NCBI GenBank assembly: GCA_014381485.1
Contig: JACNLN010000029.1
Coordinates: 1-7,771 of the forward strand
Direction: 5' to 3'
Origin: Fidelibacterota bacterium
GTDB taxonomy: Bacteria > Fidelibacterota > Marinisomatia > Marinisomatales > CAZVFT01
DNA length: 7,771 bases
Positions 1 through 5,597 of the stretch are shown piece after piece. The notes below the pieces were generated by a model that searched no databases, was not told the DNA's origin, and saw only the letters and a program-made list of their open reading frames with translations. The translations under genes were made by a program, and so were the position numbers. Position 1 is the stretch's first letter. Each line of letters begins with the position of its first letter.

Positions 1-16
1 AGCCGGACAGGACAGT

Positions 17-463
17 TTAGCTGATTGTCACAGAGACCTTTTCAGGTTCTACAGGAGTTTTCGTTGGAAGAGAAACGGTCAGCACACCATTTTTATAGTT
101 TGCCTTGATTTTTCCTTCCTCTACCTCATCGGGGAGCCTGAAAGAGCGTGAGAATTTGCCGTATGAGATTTCCCTGCAGTAACAGTTATCAATGCTATCT
201 TCCACATCACTCTTTTTCTCGCCGGAGATGGTGAGAACGCCGTCCTGAATATCAACATCAATATCCTTTTTACCCATTCCGGGCGCTTCCACACGAAGGG
301 TGAACTCTTTATCTCCCTGGAGAACTTCAACGGCTGGGAACCAGTCACCCGAGGAAATAGCCGTTCCGTCCAAAGTCCTGCGAAACATGGAATCTAAGAA
401 CCGATCAATTTCATTAAAAGGTCTTAGAACGTTGTATCTGGGGTTCCATTTTACTAAAGTCAT
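17..463 (-). CDS. hsp20: Hsp20/alpha-crystallin family small heat-shock protein
   Basis: This is a cytoplasmic ATP-independent holdase chaperone that binds unfolding proteins and forms oligomers. The 148-residue length is normal for bacterial Hsp20. Residues 1-40 form the variable N-terminal arm. The alpha-crystallin domain runs from about 41 to 134, with the APGMGKKDIDV stretch near 60-70, DGVLTISGEKK at 74-84, and the signature A-x-x-x-N-G-V-L at 121-128. The short tail ends in VSVTI (143-147), which supplies the I/V-x-I/V motif used for oligomer contacts. The ATG at 463-461 is preceded on the minus strand by a GAAAGGAAA Shine-Dalgarno-like stretch about 9 nt upstream. The gene is alone on its strand in this window. 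Its upstream region carries a sigma-54 type promoter rather than a CIRCE-like operator. The family call is very secure; client proteins are unknown. Confidence 0.97.
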   Translation of the reverse strand: MTLVKWNPRYNVLRPFNEIDRFLDSMFRRTLDGTAISSGDWFPAVEVLQGDKEFTLRVEAPGMGKKDIDVDIQDGVLTISGEKKSDVEDSIDNCYCREISYGKFSRSFRLPDEVEEGKIKANYKNGVLTVSLPTKTPVEPEKVSVTIS

Positions 464-533
464 TGTTATGTTTCCTTTCTATTTTTTATTTTCAAACTAT
501 TTTATCAAAGAACCACATCTCGCCTATACTAAG

Positions 534-549
534 TGCAATGGATATGCCA
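534..549 (-). promoter_or_regulatory. Sigma-54 (-24/-12) promoter for hsp20
   Basis: The minus strand reads TGGCATATCCATTGCA. This fits every fixed position of the sigma-54 consensus TGGCAyr-N4-TTGCw, with exactly 10 bp between the -24 GG (548-547) and the -12 GC (536-535). The predicted transcription start is near 523, which gives a leader of about 60 nt before the hsp20 ATG. Known biology: this promoter class needs RpoN and an ATP-dependent enhancer-binding activator. I recall that Escherichia coli ibpB is also reported to have a sigma-54-dependent promoter. Whether this genome encodes RpoN cannot be seen here. Confidence 0.75.
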
Positions 550-561
550 GATAAGATTTTG

Positions 562-579
562 TGACACGATGGCGTGTCA
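562..579. promoter_or_regulatory. 18-bp inverted repeat upstream of hsp20, candidate activator site
   Basis: Two perfect 7-bp arms, TGACACG (562-568) and CGTGTCA (573-579), are separated by 4 bp. The centre is about 47 bp upstream of the predicted sigma-54 start. The half-site word TGTCA recurs at 593-597 and 613-617, 18 and 20 bp apart, so it lies roughly on one face of the helix. The arrangement resembles activator sites upstream of sigma-54 promoters; the binding protein is unknown. There is no T-run, so it is not a normal terminator. Confidence 0.45.
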
Positions 580-635
580 GGTAAGTTGTTTATGTCAGTT
601 ACTGGGTAAGGATGTCACAGAGTGAGACAAACAAT

Positions 636-649
636 CAGATAATTATCTG
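636..649. promoter_or_regulatory. 14-bp perfect palindrome, candidate operator
   Basis: CAGATAATTATCTG is an uninterrupted perfect palindrome about 119 bp upstream of the predicted hsp20 sigma-54 start, a typical enhancer distance. A second small inverted repeat, GTGAT (655-659) with ATCAC (666-670), follows directly. The role is inferred from position and symmetry only. It could equally be a remnant of the neighbouring repeat element. Confidence 0.35.
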
Positions 650-706
650 CTGTGGTGATATGGAGATCACTAAATAGAGTCTGTATATAAGGTAGTGCTT
701 TCTTTC

Positions 707-866
707 TCAATAGCCCCGTCATTCATGGCGAGGTTACAGATACTATAAACATTCTGACGCCGTTCACGGCGTTGTAAACGCTTAATATTCCAAATGATAA
801 GGGCATGAATGCCCTGCTGGAATTTTGTCACATTCAAATCCCAGCCCTCAAGGACTGGGCTATTGA
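707..866. repeat. 160-bp element with 10-bp terminal inverted repeats and internal hairpins
   Basis: The ends are perfect inverted repeats, TCAATAGCCC (707-716) and GGGCTATTGA (857-866). The interior is packed with further self-complementarity. Arms 714-722 and 725-733 pair with one mismatch and one G-T pair. ACGCCG (757-762) pairs with CGGCGT (767-772) across a TTCA loop. GCGTT (769-773) pairs with AACGC (777-781). AGGGCAT (800-806) pairs with ATGCCCT (809-815). Positions 816-825 pair with 836-845 with one mismatch. CCCAG (840-844) pairs with CTGGG (855-859). Several hairpin centres share TTCA or TGAA. No open frame inside looks like a transposase. It could be a MITE-like non-autonomous element, a REP-type repeat, or a structured RNA whose outer stem is the terminal repeat. 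I saw no clear target-site duplication. Confidence 0.6.
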
Positions 867-886
867 AACAAACACCCATGACTTTA

Positions 887-916
887 TAGACAAACAGTAA
901 ATAGGAAAGTTATAAT
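887..916 (+). promoter_or_regulatory. Sigma-70-like promoter for the methyltransferase gene
   Basis: A consensus -10 hexamer TATAAT (911-916) lies 18 bp downstream of TAGACA (887-892), a five-of-six match to TTGACA. The predicted start near 923 gives a leader of roughly 57 nt to the TTG start at 980. The promoter begins about 20 bp past the right end of the inverted-repeat element. Confidence 0.55.
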
Positions 917-956
917 CGCAAGCAAGATAAATTCATTTTAATTTAAGGGGGTATCA

Positions 957-1031
957 ATGCAAAGGAAAAGGAGAGCAAGTTGGCATATAAAAAATGGAAG
1001 GACGTCGATCAGGTTAAGCGATATGCTTTAG
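957..1031 (+). CDS. Possible 24-codon leader ORF overlapping the methyltransferase start
   Basis: An ATG at 957 follows a strong purine run (AAGGGGG, 945-951) at good spacing. It opens a 24-codon frame, beginning MQRKRRASWHI, that ends at the TAG at 1029-1031, inside the methyltransferase gene and in a different frame. It may be a leader peptide coupling translation to the TTG start at 980. It may instead mark an old or sequence-level frameshift at the gene's 5' end, or be chance. No homology is recognised. Confidence 0.25.
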   Translation: MQRKRRASWHIKNGRTSIRLSDML

Positions 1032-1603
1032 GGCGATATCGTTCTTGGGATCAGAGGTGGATTGACAAGCGTGAGAAGAAGATTGTTCAAGGCTTATTTA
1101 CAAAACACAAAATTAGAGGAATAATTCTTGACATACCTGTTGGATCTGGGAGGTTTCAGCCTCTTCTGAGTGAATTTGGAGACGTGTTAAGTGCGGACTT
1201 GGGGTACATGCCCGTCCTATATCAGAAAGAGCGTGTTGGAATTTGTTGCGGCTCGATTAACGCCAACGCAGGACAAATCCCATTACAAACCAATAGTGTG
1301 GATATTATTTTCTGTTTTCGACTTTTTCAGCATATGCATAAAAGGAAAGAACGAGTTGCAATCTTAAGGGAGTTCAAACGCGTGAGCAAATCTTGGGTTG
1401 TCGTTTCCTGCTATCTTTCATCGGTTCTCCATAATATACATCGGCGCATTATCCAACAGCCCTCACGAATTACTATATTGAAAAAGAGAGAGTTTAAGGC
1501 AGAAATCAATGAGGGCGGATTGAAGCTGATAGAAATGACTTCAGTAGTACCGGGATTACACGCCAACAGAATTTGTCTGTTTTCTACCAAGGGGTCGGCG
1601 TAA
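980..1603 (+). CDS. Class I SAM-dependent methyltransferase
   Basis: A soluble methyltransferase of the Methyltransf_11-like Rossmann fold that uses S-adenosylmethionine; the acceptor is unknown. Motif I is ILDIPVGSGRF (49-59), with the Gly-rich loop that holds SAM. The acidic residue ending strand 2 is probably D73 in SADLG. The segment at about 95-138 (NAGQIPLQTNSVDIIFCFRLFQHM, then a helix ending REFKRVSK, abbreviated) matches motifs II-III plus the usual helix before the 'RvLKpGG' position. The 207-residue length is typical of single-domain enzymes. The start is a TTG at 980 with AGGAG 6 nt upstream (969-973). An in-frame TAA at 944-946 leaves no upstream ATG in frame. The last 48 bp overlap the oppositely oriented LPS kinase gene. 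That neighbour suggests envelope glycolipid modification, but this is inference; a small-molecule or quinone-type substrate is equally possible. Confidence 0.85.
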   Translation: MAYKKWKDVDQVKRYALGRYRSWDQRWIDKREKKIVQGLFTKHKIRGIILDIPVGSGRFQPLLSEFGDVLSADLGYMPVLYQKERVGICCGSINANAGQIPLQTNSVDIIFCFRLFQHMHKRKERVAILREFKRVSKSWVVVSCYLSSVLHNIHRRIIQQPSRITILKKREFKAEINEGGLKLIEMTSVVPGLHANRICLFSTKGSA

Positions 1604-2362
1604 ATACCGCTTGGTTCGTCTCCGCCATAAAAGCTTCTTCCTGTAAGACGAGTATTCCTGAACCCAGTTGCAGTAAACGCTGCTCTCTCTTTCATAGACA
1701 TCAAAAAATTGATGTAATAGTTTCTGGCTGAACTCTAAATCTCCAAATTGTTTAAAATACAATTTTTTCAAGTCATGTAAACGCTGTTTTACAGACAGTT
1801 TTTTGAAGCATTTTGCTCTGTTGAGGTCTACGATATAGACATCACCAATTTCATTTACCAAAAAGTTTCCAGTTGTGATATCCCGATGAAAAATACCAGC
1901 ATTGTGCATTCGAGAGATACTTAAGGCAAGATCGGATATTGCTTTCACTTTGATTTCTTTTTGTACTTCCGTTTTGAGAAGCCTGCGAACGGTCTGGTGC
2001 GGATTAATAGCTCTGGTGATGATAATATTTTCTTTGATAAAGCCTCGTCGGCGTTTTGTGTAGACAAATAGAGGCTCTGGTGTTCTTGCGCCGCAGCTAA
2101 GCAGCTTGTGTGCAATGTCCCAGCTTGTTTGAGCGCGACTTTTGAAGGAGATGCTCAGATAGTAGTGGATAGGATGTCGCCAGCCAAACCACTTAACTAC
2201 TACAGGACCATGTTTTGTGCTTAAGCGCGCTACCAAGTTGGGCTTTGTATCGTAAACCTCATCTGCAAGTTCGTTGAGAGCGTCTCGATCCAGCAGATGT
2301 TCGAGCGAGAGGGGTTCCGGGATCTTACCAGCTATGGTAATAGACTTAAAAAGGCATAACAT
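1556..2362 (-). CDS. Lipopolysaccharide kinase, Kdo/WaaP (InaA-type) family
   Basis: A protein-kinase-like fold enzyme expected to phosphorylate LPS inner-core sugar (Kdo or heptose) at the inner membrane's cytoplasmic face. Visible kinase landmarks are the ATP-anchoring lysine in VVVKWFG (K57), the catalytic loop HRDITTGNFLV (159-169, with D161 and N166), and the metal-binding VDLNR (178-182), which replaces DFG. The 'HRD...GNxL' and 'VDxNR' wording is the style of Bacteroidota InaA-family LPS kinases. There is no signal peptide. The C-terminal 40 residues are very basic (RRRTKRYLRRPLGRK), which suits membrane contact. The length of 268 residues is normal for the family. The ATG at 2362 has no Shine-Dalgarno sequence. 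The 3' end overlaps the convergent methyltransferase gene by 48 bp. A RIO-like or other small-substrate kinase is a less likely alternative. Confidence 0.82.
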   Translation of the reverse strand: MLCLFKSITIAGKIPEPLSLEHLLDRDALNELADEVYDTKPNLVARLSTKHGPVVVKWFGWRHPIHYYLSISFKSRAQTSWDIAHKLLSCGARTPEPLFVYTKRRRGFIKENIIITRAINPHQTVRRLLKTEVQKEIKVKAISDLALSISRMHNAGIFHRDITTGNFLVNEIGDVYIVDLNRAKCFKKLSVKQRLHDLKKLYFKQFGDLEFSQKLLHQFFDVYERESSVYCNWVQEYSSYRKKLLWRRRTKRYLRRPLGRKQTNSVGV

Positions 2363-2371
2363 AGTAAGTAA

Positions 2372-2400
2372 AAATTAAAGACAGCGAAACTGTTGGTCAA
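2372..2400 (-). promoter_or_regulatory. Weak promoter candidate for the LPS kinase
   Basis: On the minus strand TTGACC (2400-2395), five of six to the -35 consensus, is followed after 17 bp by TAATTT (2377-2372), a poor -10. Transcription would begin about 3 nt before the ATG at 2362. That would make the mRNA essentially leaderless and is consistent with the absence of a Shine-Dalgarno sequence. The match is weak. Confidence 0.3.
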
Positions 2401-2440
2401 GTCTCTTGAATAAATAAGCACACCTTCTTGTTTTAGGGAA

Positions 2441-2468
2441 TTAACATGATGAATTTTATAGTTATATT
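2441..2468 (+). promoter_or_regulatory. Promoter candidate for the Nudix-receptor operon
   Basis: TTAACA (2441-2446) and TATATT (2463-2468) are each five of six to the -35 and -10 consensus, with 16-bp spacing. The predicted start near 2475 places the whole repeat tract at 2472-2541 in a leader of about 108 nt. Confidence 0.42.
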
Positions 2469-2471
2469 ATC

Positions 2472-2541
2472 GTAAACTGGTGAGTGGTAGAGTGGTAAAC
2501 TGGTAAGAGGTACTCACCATTAACCAATAACCAGCTACCAA
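2472..2541. repeat. Degenerate 7/8-nt repeat tract with fold-back arms
   Basis: The left half repeats words of the form GGTAnnnT every 7-8 bases (GGTGAGT, GGTAGAGT, GGTAAACT, GGTAAGAG). The right half repeats the complementary theme every 7 bases (TTAACCA, ATAACCA, GCTACCA). GGTGAGT (2479-2485) is a perfect inverted copy of ACTCACC (2512-2518), and the two halves can also form a longer imperfect stem. It lies between the candidate promoter and the Nudix start. The style recalls the heptameric short tandem repeats (STRR) described in cyanobacterial intergenic DNA; the relation is only by analogy. Confidence 0.6.
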
Positions 2542-2583
2542 CAAAGAATAAAACTATATTTAGAGCAAAGCCATTAATTTTTG

Positions 2584-3240
2584 ATGAGAAAAGGCAATAC
2601 ATTTATACAGGCACTCAAATCGCAGTTAATGCTTAACCTTCCGGGTAAAAGTTTTCAGGAACAAATGGCGCCCGTTCCCCGATACATTACACGGGAGATG
2701 TTATCGAGGAAACAAAACATAGTTCAATCGGCAGTTTTAATTCTCCTTTTTCCTGACGATGGTAAGTGGCATTTTATTCTCACAGAGCGATCAGACAGGG
2801 TGGAATATCACCGAAGGCAGATTTCATTACCGGGAGGGTCGCGTGAAGAAGGAGAAACCCTTCAGCAAACCGCTCTCCGCGAGACCAATGAGGAGATAGG
2901 AGTGTGCCGGGACGACATTGTGATTGTTGGCAAATTATCACCCCTTTTTATTCCTGTGAGCGGATTTAACGTTCATCCGTTTGTTGGCTGGGCTGAGGAG
3001 AAGCCAAAGATCAACCCCGATCCTGTAGAGGTTTCGATGATACACAAGATAACAGTGCAGGACTTGTTGGAAAAGAATAACTTAAAGCAGGAAACAAGAA
3101 TTATCCATAATGTTGAAGTGGACGTACCTTATTTTGATTTTGAAAGAGGGAAAGTGTGGGGAGCAACAGCCATGATTTTAGGAGAATTTCGGGAGGTGTT
3201 ACGGAAAACAGAAAAGTCCCTTCCAAATAGGAAATGGTGA
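2584..3240 (+). CDS. Nudix hydrolase, probable CoA diphosphatase
   Basis: Probably a cytoplasmic hydrolase that splits coenzyme A or acyl-CoA into phosphopantetheine and 3',5'-ADP (NudL/NUDT7 type). The full Nudix box G-x5-E-x7-R-E-x-x-E-E-x-G-V is present at 85-107 (G85, E91, R99, E100, E103, E104, G106), with Mg2+ bound by the Glu cluster. Immediately before it, LTERSDRVEYHRRQISLPGG (66-85) is the extra motif that marks the CoA-hydrolase subgroup. The later VWGATA (191-196) is also typical of that group. The length of 218 residues is normal. I chose the ATG at 2584; a TTG directly before it adds one residue, and neither has a good Shine-Dalgarno sequence. The stop codon overlaps the receptor start (TGATG), so the two are translationally coupled. 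Substrate is inferred from the motif. Confidence 0.9.
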   Translation: MRKGNTFIQALKSQLMLNLPGKSFQEQMAPVPRYITREMLSRKQNIVQSAVLILLFPDDGKWHFILTERSDRVEYHRRQISLPGGSREEGETLQQTALRETNEEIGVCRDDIVIVGKLSPLFIPVSGFNVHPFVGWAEEKPKINPDPVEVSMIHKITVQDLLEKNNLKQETRIIHNVEVDVPYFDFERGKVWGATAMILGEFREVLRKTEKSLPNRKW

Positions 3241-5564
3241 TGATTACGGTTAGATTAATTCCCCACAATTTTAGGAAATTTGCTCGAAATTTTGCAGTTA
3301 CCATCCTCATCATTACAATAGTACTATTATCGTCTTTCCCTTCTCTTCGGGCTGAGAGCGAAGCCACCATTTCAGGGTATGTTCTGGATGCTGAGAATGG
3401 AGAAGCCCTCCCCGGAGCAAATGTTTATCTGTCCGGCACAGATTTTGGAATAGCAACAAACAGTGACGGATATTTTGTTCTGGTGGATATTCCTCCGGGA
3501 AGTTATGAATTAATTATTACCTATGTTGGCTACAAGGCACATAAAGGCGCTCTCCATCTTTCTGGCATGGGGAATATCCGAAGTAATATCGAACTTGTTC
3601 CACAGGCGGTGGAGATGGCGGGGGTGGAGATATCTGGGAGGCGAGTTGAGCGAAAAGTCAATATCCAGACCAGTCGGGGGACTCTAAACATTCGCCAGTT
3701 AAAAAACGTGCCACAGCTTGGTGAGACGGACCTTCTGAGAGCGCTACAGGGGTTGCCGGGCGTCCTGACAGAAACGGAATTCAGCACCGGGCTCGTCATC
3801 CGCGGGGGCAACACAGATCAAAATCTTATCCTTCTTGACGGAATTACCGTGTATAATCCCTCACATCTTGGAGGGGTCTTTTCCAATTTTATAGTGGATG
3901 CGGTAAAGGAAGCTGAGCTGTTAAAAGGAGGTTTTAATGCTGAATATGGCGGTCGTCTATCTGCCGTATTGAATGTTCGCAGTCGCGAGGGAAATCAAAA
4001 GCGATTTGATGGAAAAGTATCCGTCTCACTGATCTCAGCTCAATCCACCCTCGAAGGCCCCGTTGGGAAAGGTGCATGGCTTGTGTCCGCACGCAGGACA
4101 TACTTTGATCAAGTGTTCAAGGGAACAAAACTGTACTTCCCTTACTATTTCTATGACGTTCAGGGACATATATTTCAGGACTTTACGGACAGAGACAGAT
4201 TGTCCATCAGCTGGTACGCCGGGACAGACGATCTGTACTGGGAAGAATTTGATATGACGGGAAGTTGGGGAAACAAAACCGTCAGTGCAAACTATCGCAA
4301 GCTTTTCAATGAGAGATTGGTGTCGAATTGGCTTCTGGCGAAAAGCCGGTTTGATATTTTATTCGGACTGGGAGGTGGTTCGGGCATTAAGGAAACGGAC
4401 TATATTGACGACATAAGTTTTCGTTCAGACTGGACCTATTTCGCTTCCAAGAAAAACCAGATAAGGTTTGGTGTCGAGATAAAGGATTTATCTTTCGTAT
4501 ATCACAGCACCTTCGGGGATACCGTCATCTTTGATGCGAAGGAGAGTCCCGTTGAGGCGGCAGCATATGTAAAACTGAAGAACTGGCCATCTCCCCTCTT
4601 TATGATCGAGCCCGGGATTCGCCTTAATTATTATGAGTTCAATCCAACAAAGTGGTACCTGGATCCTCGTCTGGGGCTGAAATATTTGCTTACCCCGGAT
4701 AGATACCTCAATGCTTCCATTGGTGTTTACCACCAGTTCATGGAGGTAATTCAGGATGACTATTATCCCAAAGTAATGGATGCATGGGTTGCGGTAGACC
4801 CTTCTGTAAAGGCAGCTTCTGCTGTGCAGTACGTTCTGGGGTATGAAGAATATTTCGGAGCTGCTTATCGTCTCCAGATTGAAACTTATTACAAAACGAT
4901 GAAAAATATGATGACTTTTGTGGACGATCGATCTACCATGGACGAGGTTCCGTCTGACACGAGTCTAAGCGGTCTGGTGGATCTTGGTGATGGATATGCT
5001 TATGGAGCGGAGCTGTTTTTCCACAAGGAGTTCGGCAGATTAAACGGCTGGGTGGCTTATTCTTATTCTGTAGCCCGAAAACTGCTTGATGGCAAGGAAT
5101 ATTTTACCAACTGGGATCGCCGCCACGCTTTTAACATTGTGGGAAATTTCAAACTGACAAAAAGATGGGGGGCGAACCTGAAATGGACATATCAATCGGG
5201 TCAACCTCATACACCAATTCTCGGATACTATATAGAAAAGCTACCTGCTGAACCTGAGCCGTACTACCGAACCATTCCCGGGGGAAGAAACTCTATTCGA
5301 TACCCACCATATCATCGGCTTGATATTGGAGTGGTTGGTCACTACAGGCTCTTTGGGGCGAAGGTTGATTTCTTTCTGCAGGCAGTAAATGCGTACTGGC
5401 GAGAGAATGTATTCAGGTATTTTTACCAGTTTGGCAGTAGGTATAACGGCATTGATGACGATGGGGATGATATCATTGATGAAGAAGACGAGGGAATTCC
5501 CCAAAAAGTGGTAATTAATGGGTTTCCCATTATTCCTACGATAGGAGTTACCATTGATTTTTAA
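3240..5564 (+). CDS. TonB-dependent outer-membrane receptor with carboxypeptidase-regulatory-like N-domain
   Basis: An outer-membrane active transporter of 774 residues, energised by TonB-ExbB-ExbD; ligand unknown. In order: signal peptide about 1-38 (hydrophobic core 19-31, cleavage after SLRA plausible); a CarboxypepD_reg-like beta-sandwich about 43-118 (ISGYVLDAENGEALPGANV, then SDGYFVLVDIPPGSYELII); a plug domain about 145-250 with ETDLLRALQGLPGV, GLVIRGGNTDQNLILLDG (183-200) and EYGGRLSAVLNVRS; then the beta-barrel to a terminal Phe (IGVTIDF), the usual barrel-assembly signal. An Asp/Glu-rich segment (735-752) sits just before the last strand. The ATG at 3240 has AGGA 7 nt upstream (3229-3232); an ATG at 3234 is in frame but too close to that site. 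The gene follows the Nudix gene in a TGATG overlap and precedes a DUF4249-like lipoprotein gene, its usual kind of partner. Confidence 0.93.
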   Translation: MITVRLIPHNFRKFARNFAVTILIITIVLLSSFPSLRAESEATISGYVLDAENGEALPGANVYLSGTDFGIATNSDGYFVLVDIPPGSYELIITYVGYKAHKGALHLSGMGNIRSNIELVPQAVEMAGVEISGRRVERKVNIQTSRGTLNIRQLKNVPQLGETDLLRALQGLPGVLTETEFSTGLVIRGGNTDQNLILLDGITVYNPSHLGGVFSNFIVDAVKEAELLKGGFNAEYGGRLSAVLNVRSREGNQKRFDGKVSVSLISAQSTLEGPVGKGAWLVSARRTYFDQVFKGTKLYFPYYFYDVQGHIFQDFTDRDRLSISWYAGTDDLYWEEFDMTGSWGNKTVSANYRKLFNERLVSNWLLAKSRFDILFGLGGGSGIKETDYIDDISFRSDWTYFASKKNQIRFGVEIKDLSFVYHSTFGDTVIFDAKESPVEAAAYVKLKNWPSPLFMIEPGIRLNYYEFNPTKWYLDPRLGLKYLLTPDRYLNASIGVYHQFMEVIQDDYYPKVMDAWVAVDPSVKAASAVQYVLGYEEYFGAAYRLQIETYYKTMKNMMTFVDDRSTMDEVPSDTSLSGLVDLGDGYAYGAELFFHKEFGRLNGWVAYSYSVARKLLDGKEYFTNWDRRHAFNIVGNFKLTKRWGANLKWTYQSGQPHTPILGYYIEKLPAEPEPYYRTIPGGRNSIRYPPYHRLDIGVVGHYRLFGAKVDFFLQAVNAYWRENVFRYFYQFGSRYNGIDDDGDDIIDEEDEGIPQKVVINGFPIIPTIGVTIDF

Positions 5565-5597
5565 TTTACTATTTTCGATTGACTATTGAAAATTTCT
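5563..5597. repeat. Five-unit heptamer array (left arm of an inverted pair)
   Basis: Five consecutive 7-nt units follow the receptor stop codon, overlapping it by two bases: AATTTAC, TATTTTC, GATTGAC, TATTGAA and AATTTCT. Read on the minus strand, two of them are GAAAATA and GTAAATT, the same words as the plus-strand array at 5821-5883. A 13-bp stretch (5564-5576) is a perfect inverted copy of 5821-5833, so the 244 bp between are bounded by inverted repeats. Confidence 0.6.

Larger units (their letters stand above)
464..979. other. Gene-poor intergenic region between hsp20 and the methyltransferase
   Basis: About 515 bp contain no convincing protein gene. From left to right the region holds the hsp20 leader and sigma-54 promoter, a cluster of inverted and direct repeats, a 160-bp element with terminal inverted repeats, and a rightward sigma-70-like promoter. 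A 69-codon minus-strand reading frame at 670-879 lies mostly over the repeat element and I regard it as spurious. Confidence 0.7.

Noticed and set aside
464..533. CIRCE or sigma-32 type heat-shock control in the hsp20 leader
   Set aside because: No TTAGCACTC-N9-GAGTGCTAA repeat and no CTTGAA/CCCAT-type pair is present. The exact sigma-54 motif is the better explanation.
300..554. 84-codon plus-strand frame antisense to hsp20 and its promoter
   Set aside because: It overlaps the strongly supported hsp20 gene on the other strand and has no protein-family signal.
670..879. 69-codon minus-strand reading frame in the hsp20-methyltransferase gap
   Set aside because: It lies almost entirely over the inverted-repeat element, whose hairpins dictate the sequence. 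There is no good ribosome site or recognisable family, and the window contains a better structural explanation.
1411..1704. 97-codon minus-strand frame at the convergent overlap
   Set aside because: It is in a different frame from the kinase and antisense to the methyltransferase, with no motifs. The two flanking genes explain the DNA.
2472..2541. CRISPR array
   Set aside because: The repeat units are 7-8 nt, degenerate and contiguous, without spacers.
3101..3370. 89-codon minus-strand frame over the Nudix-receptor junction
   Set aside because: It is antisense to two solid genes and lacks any family feature.
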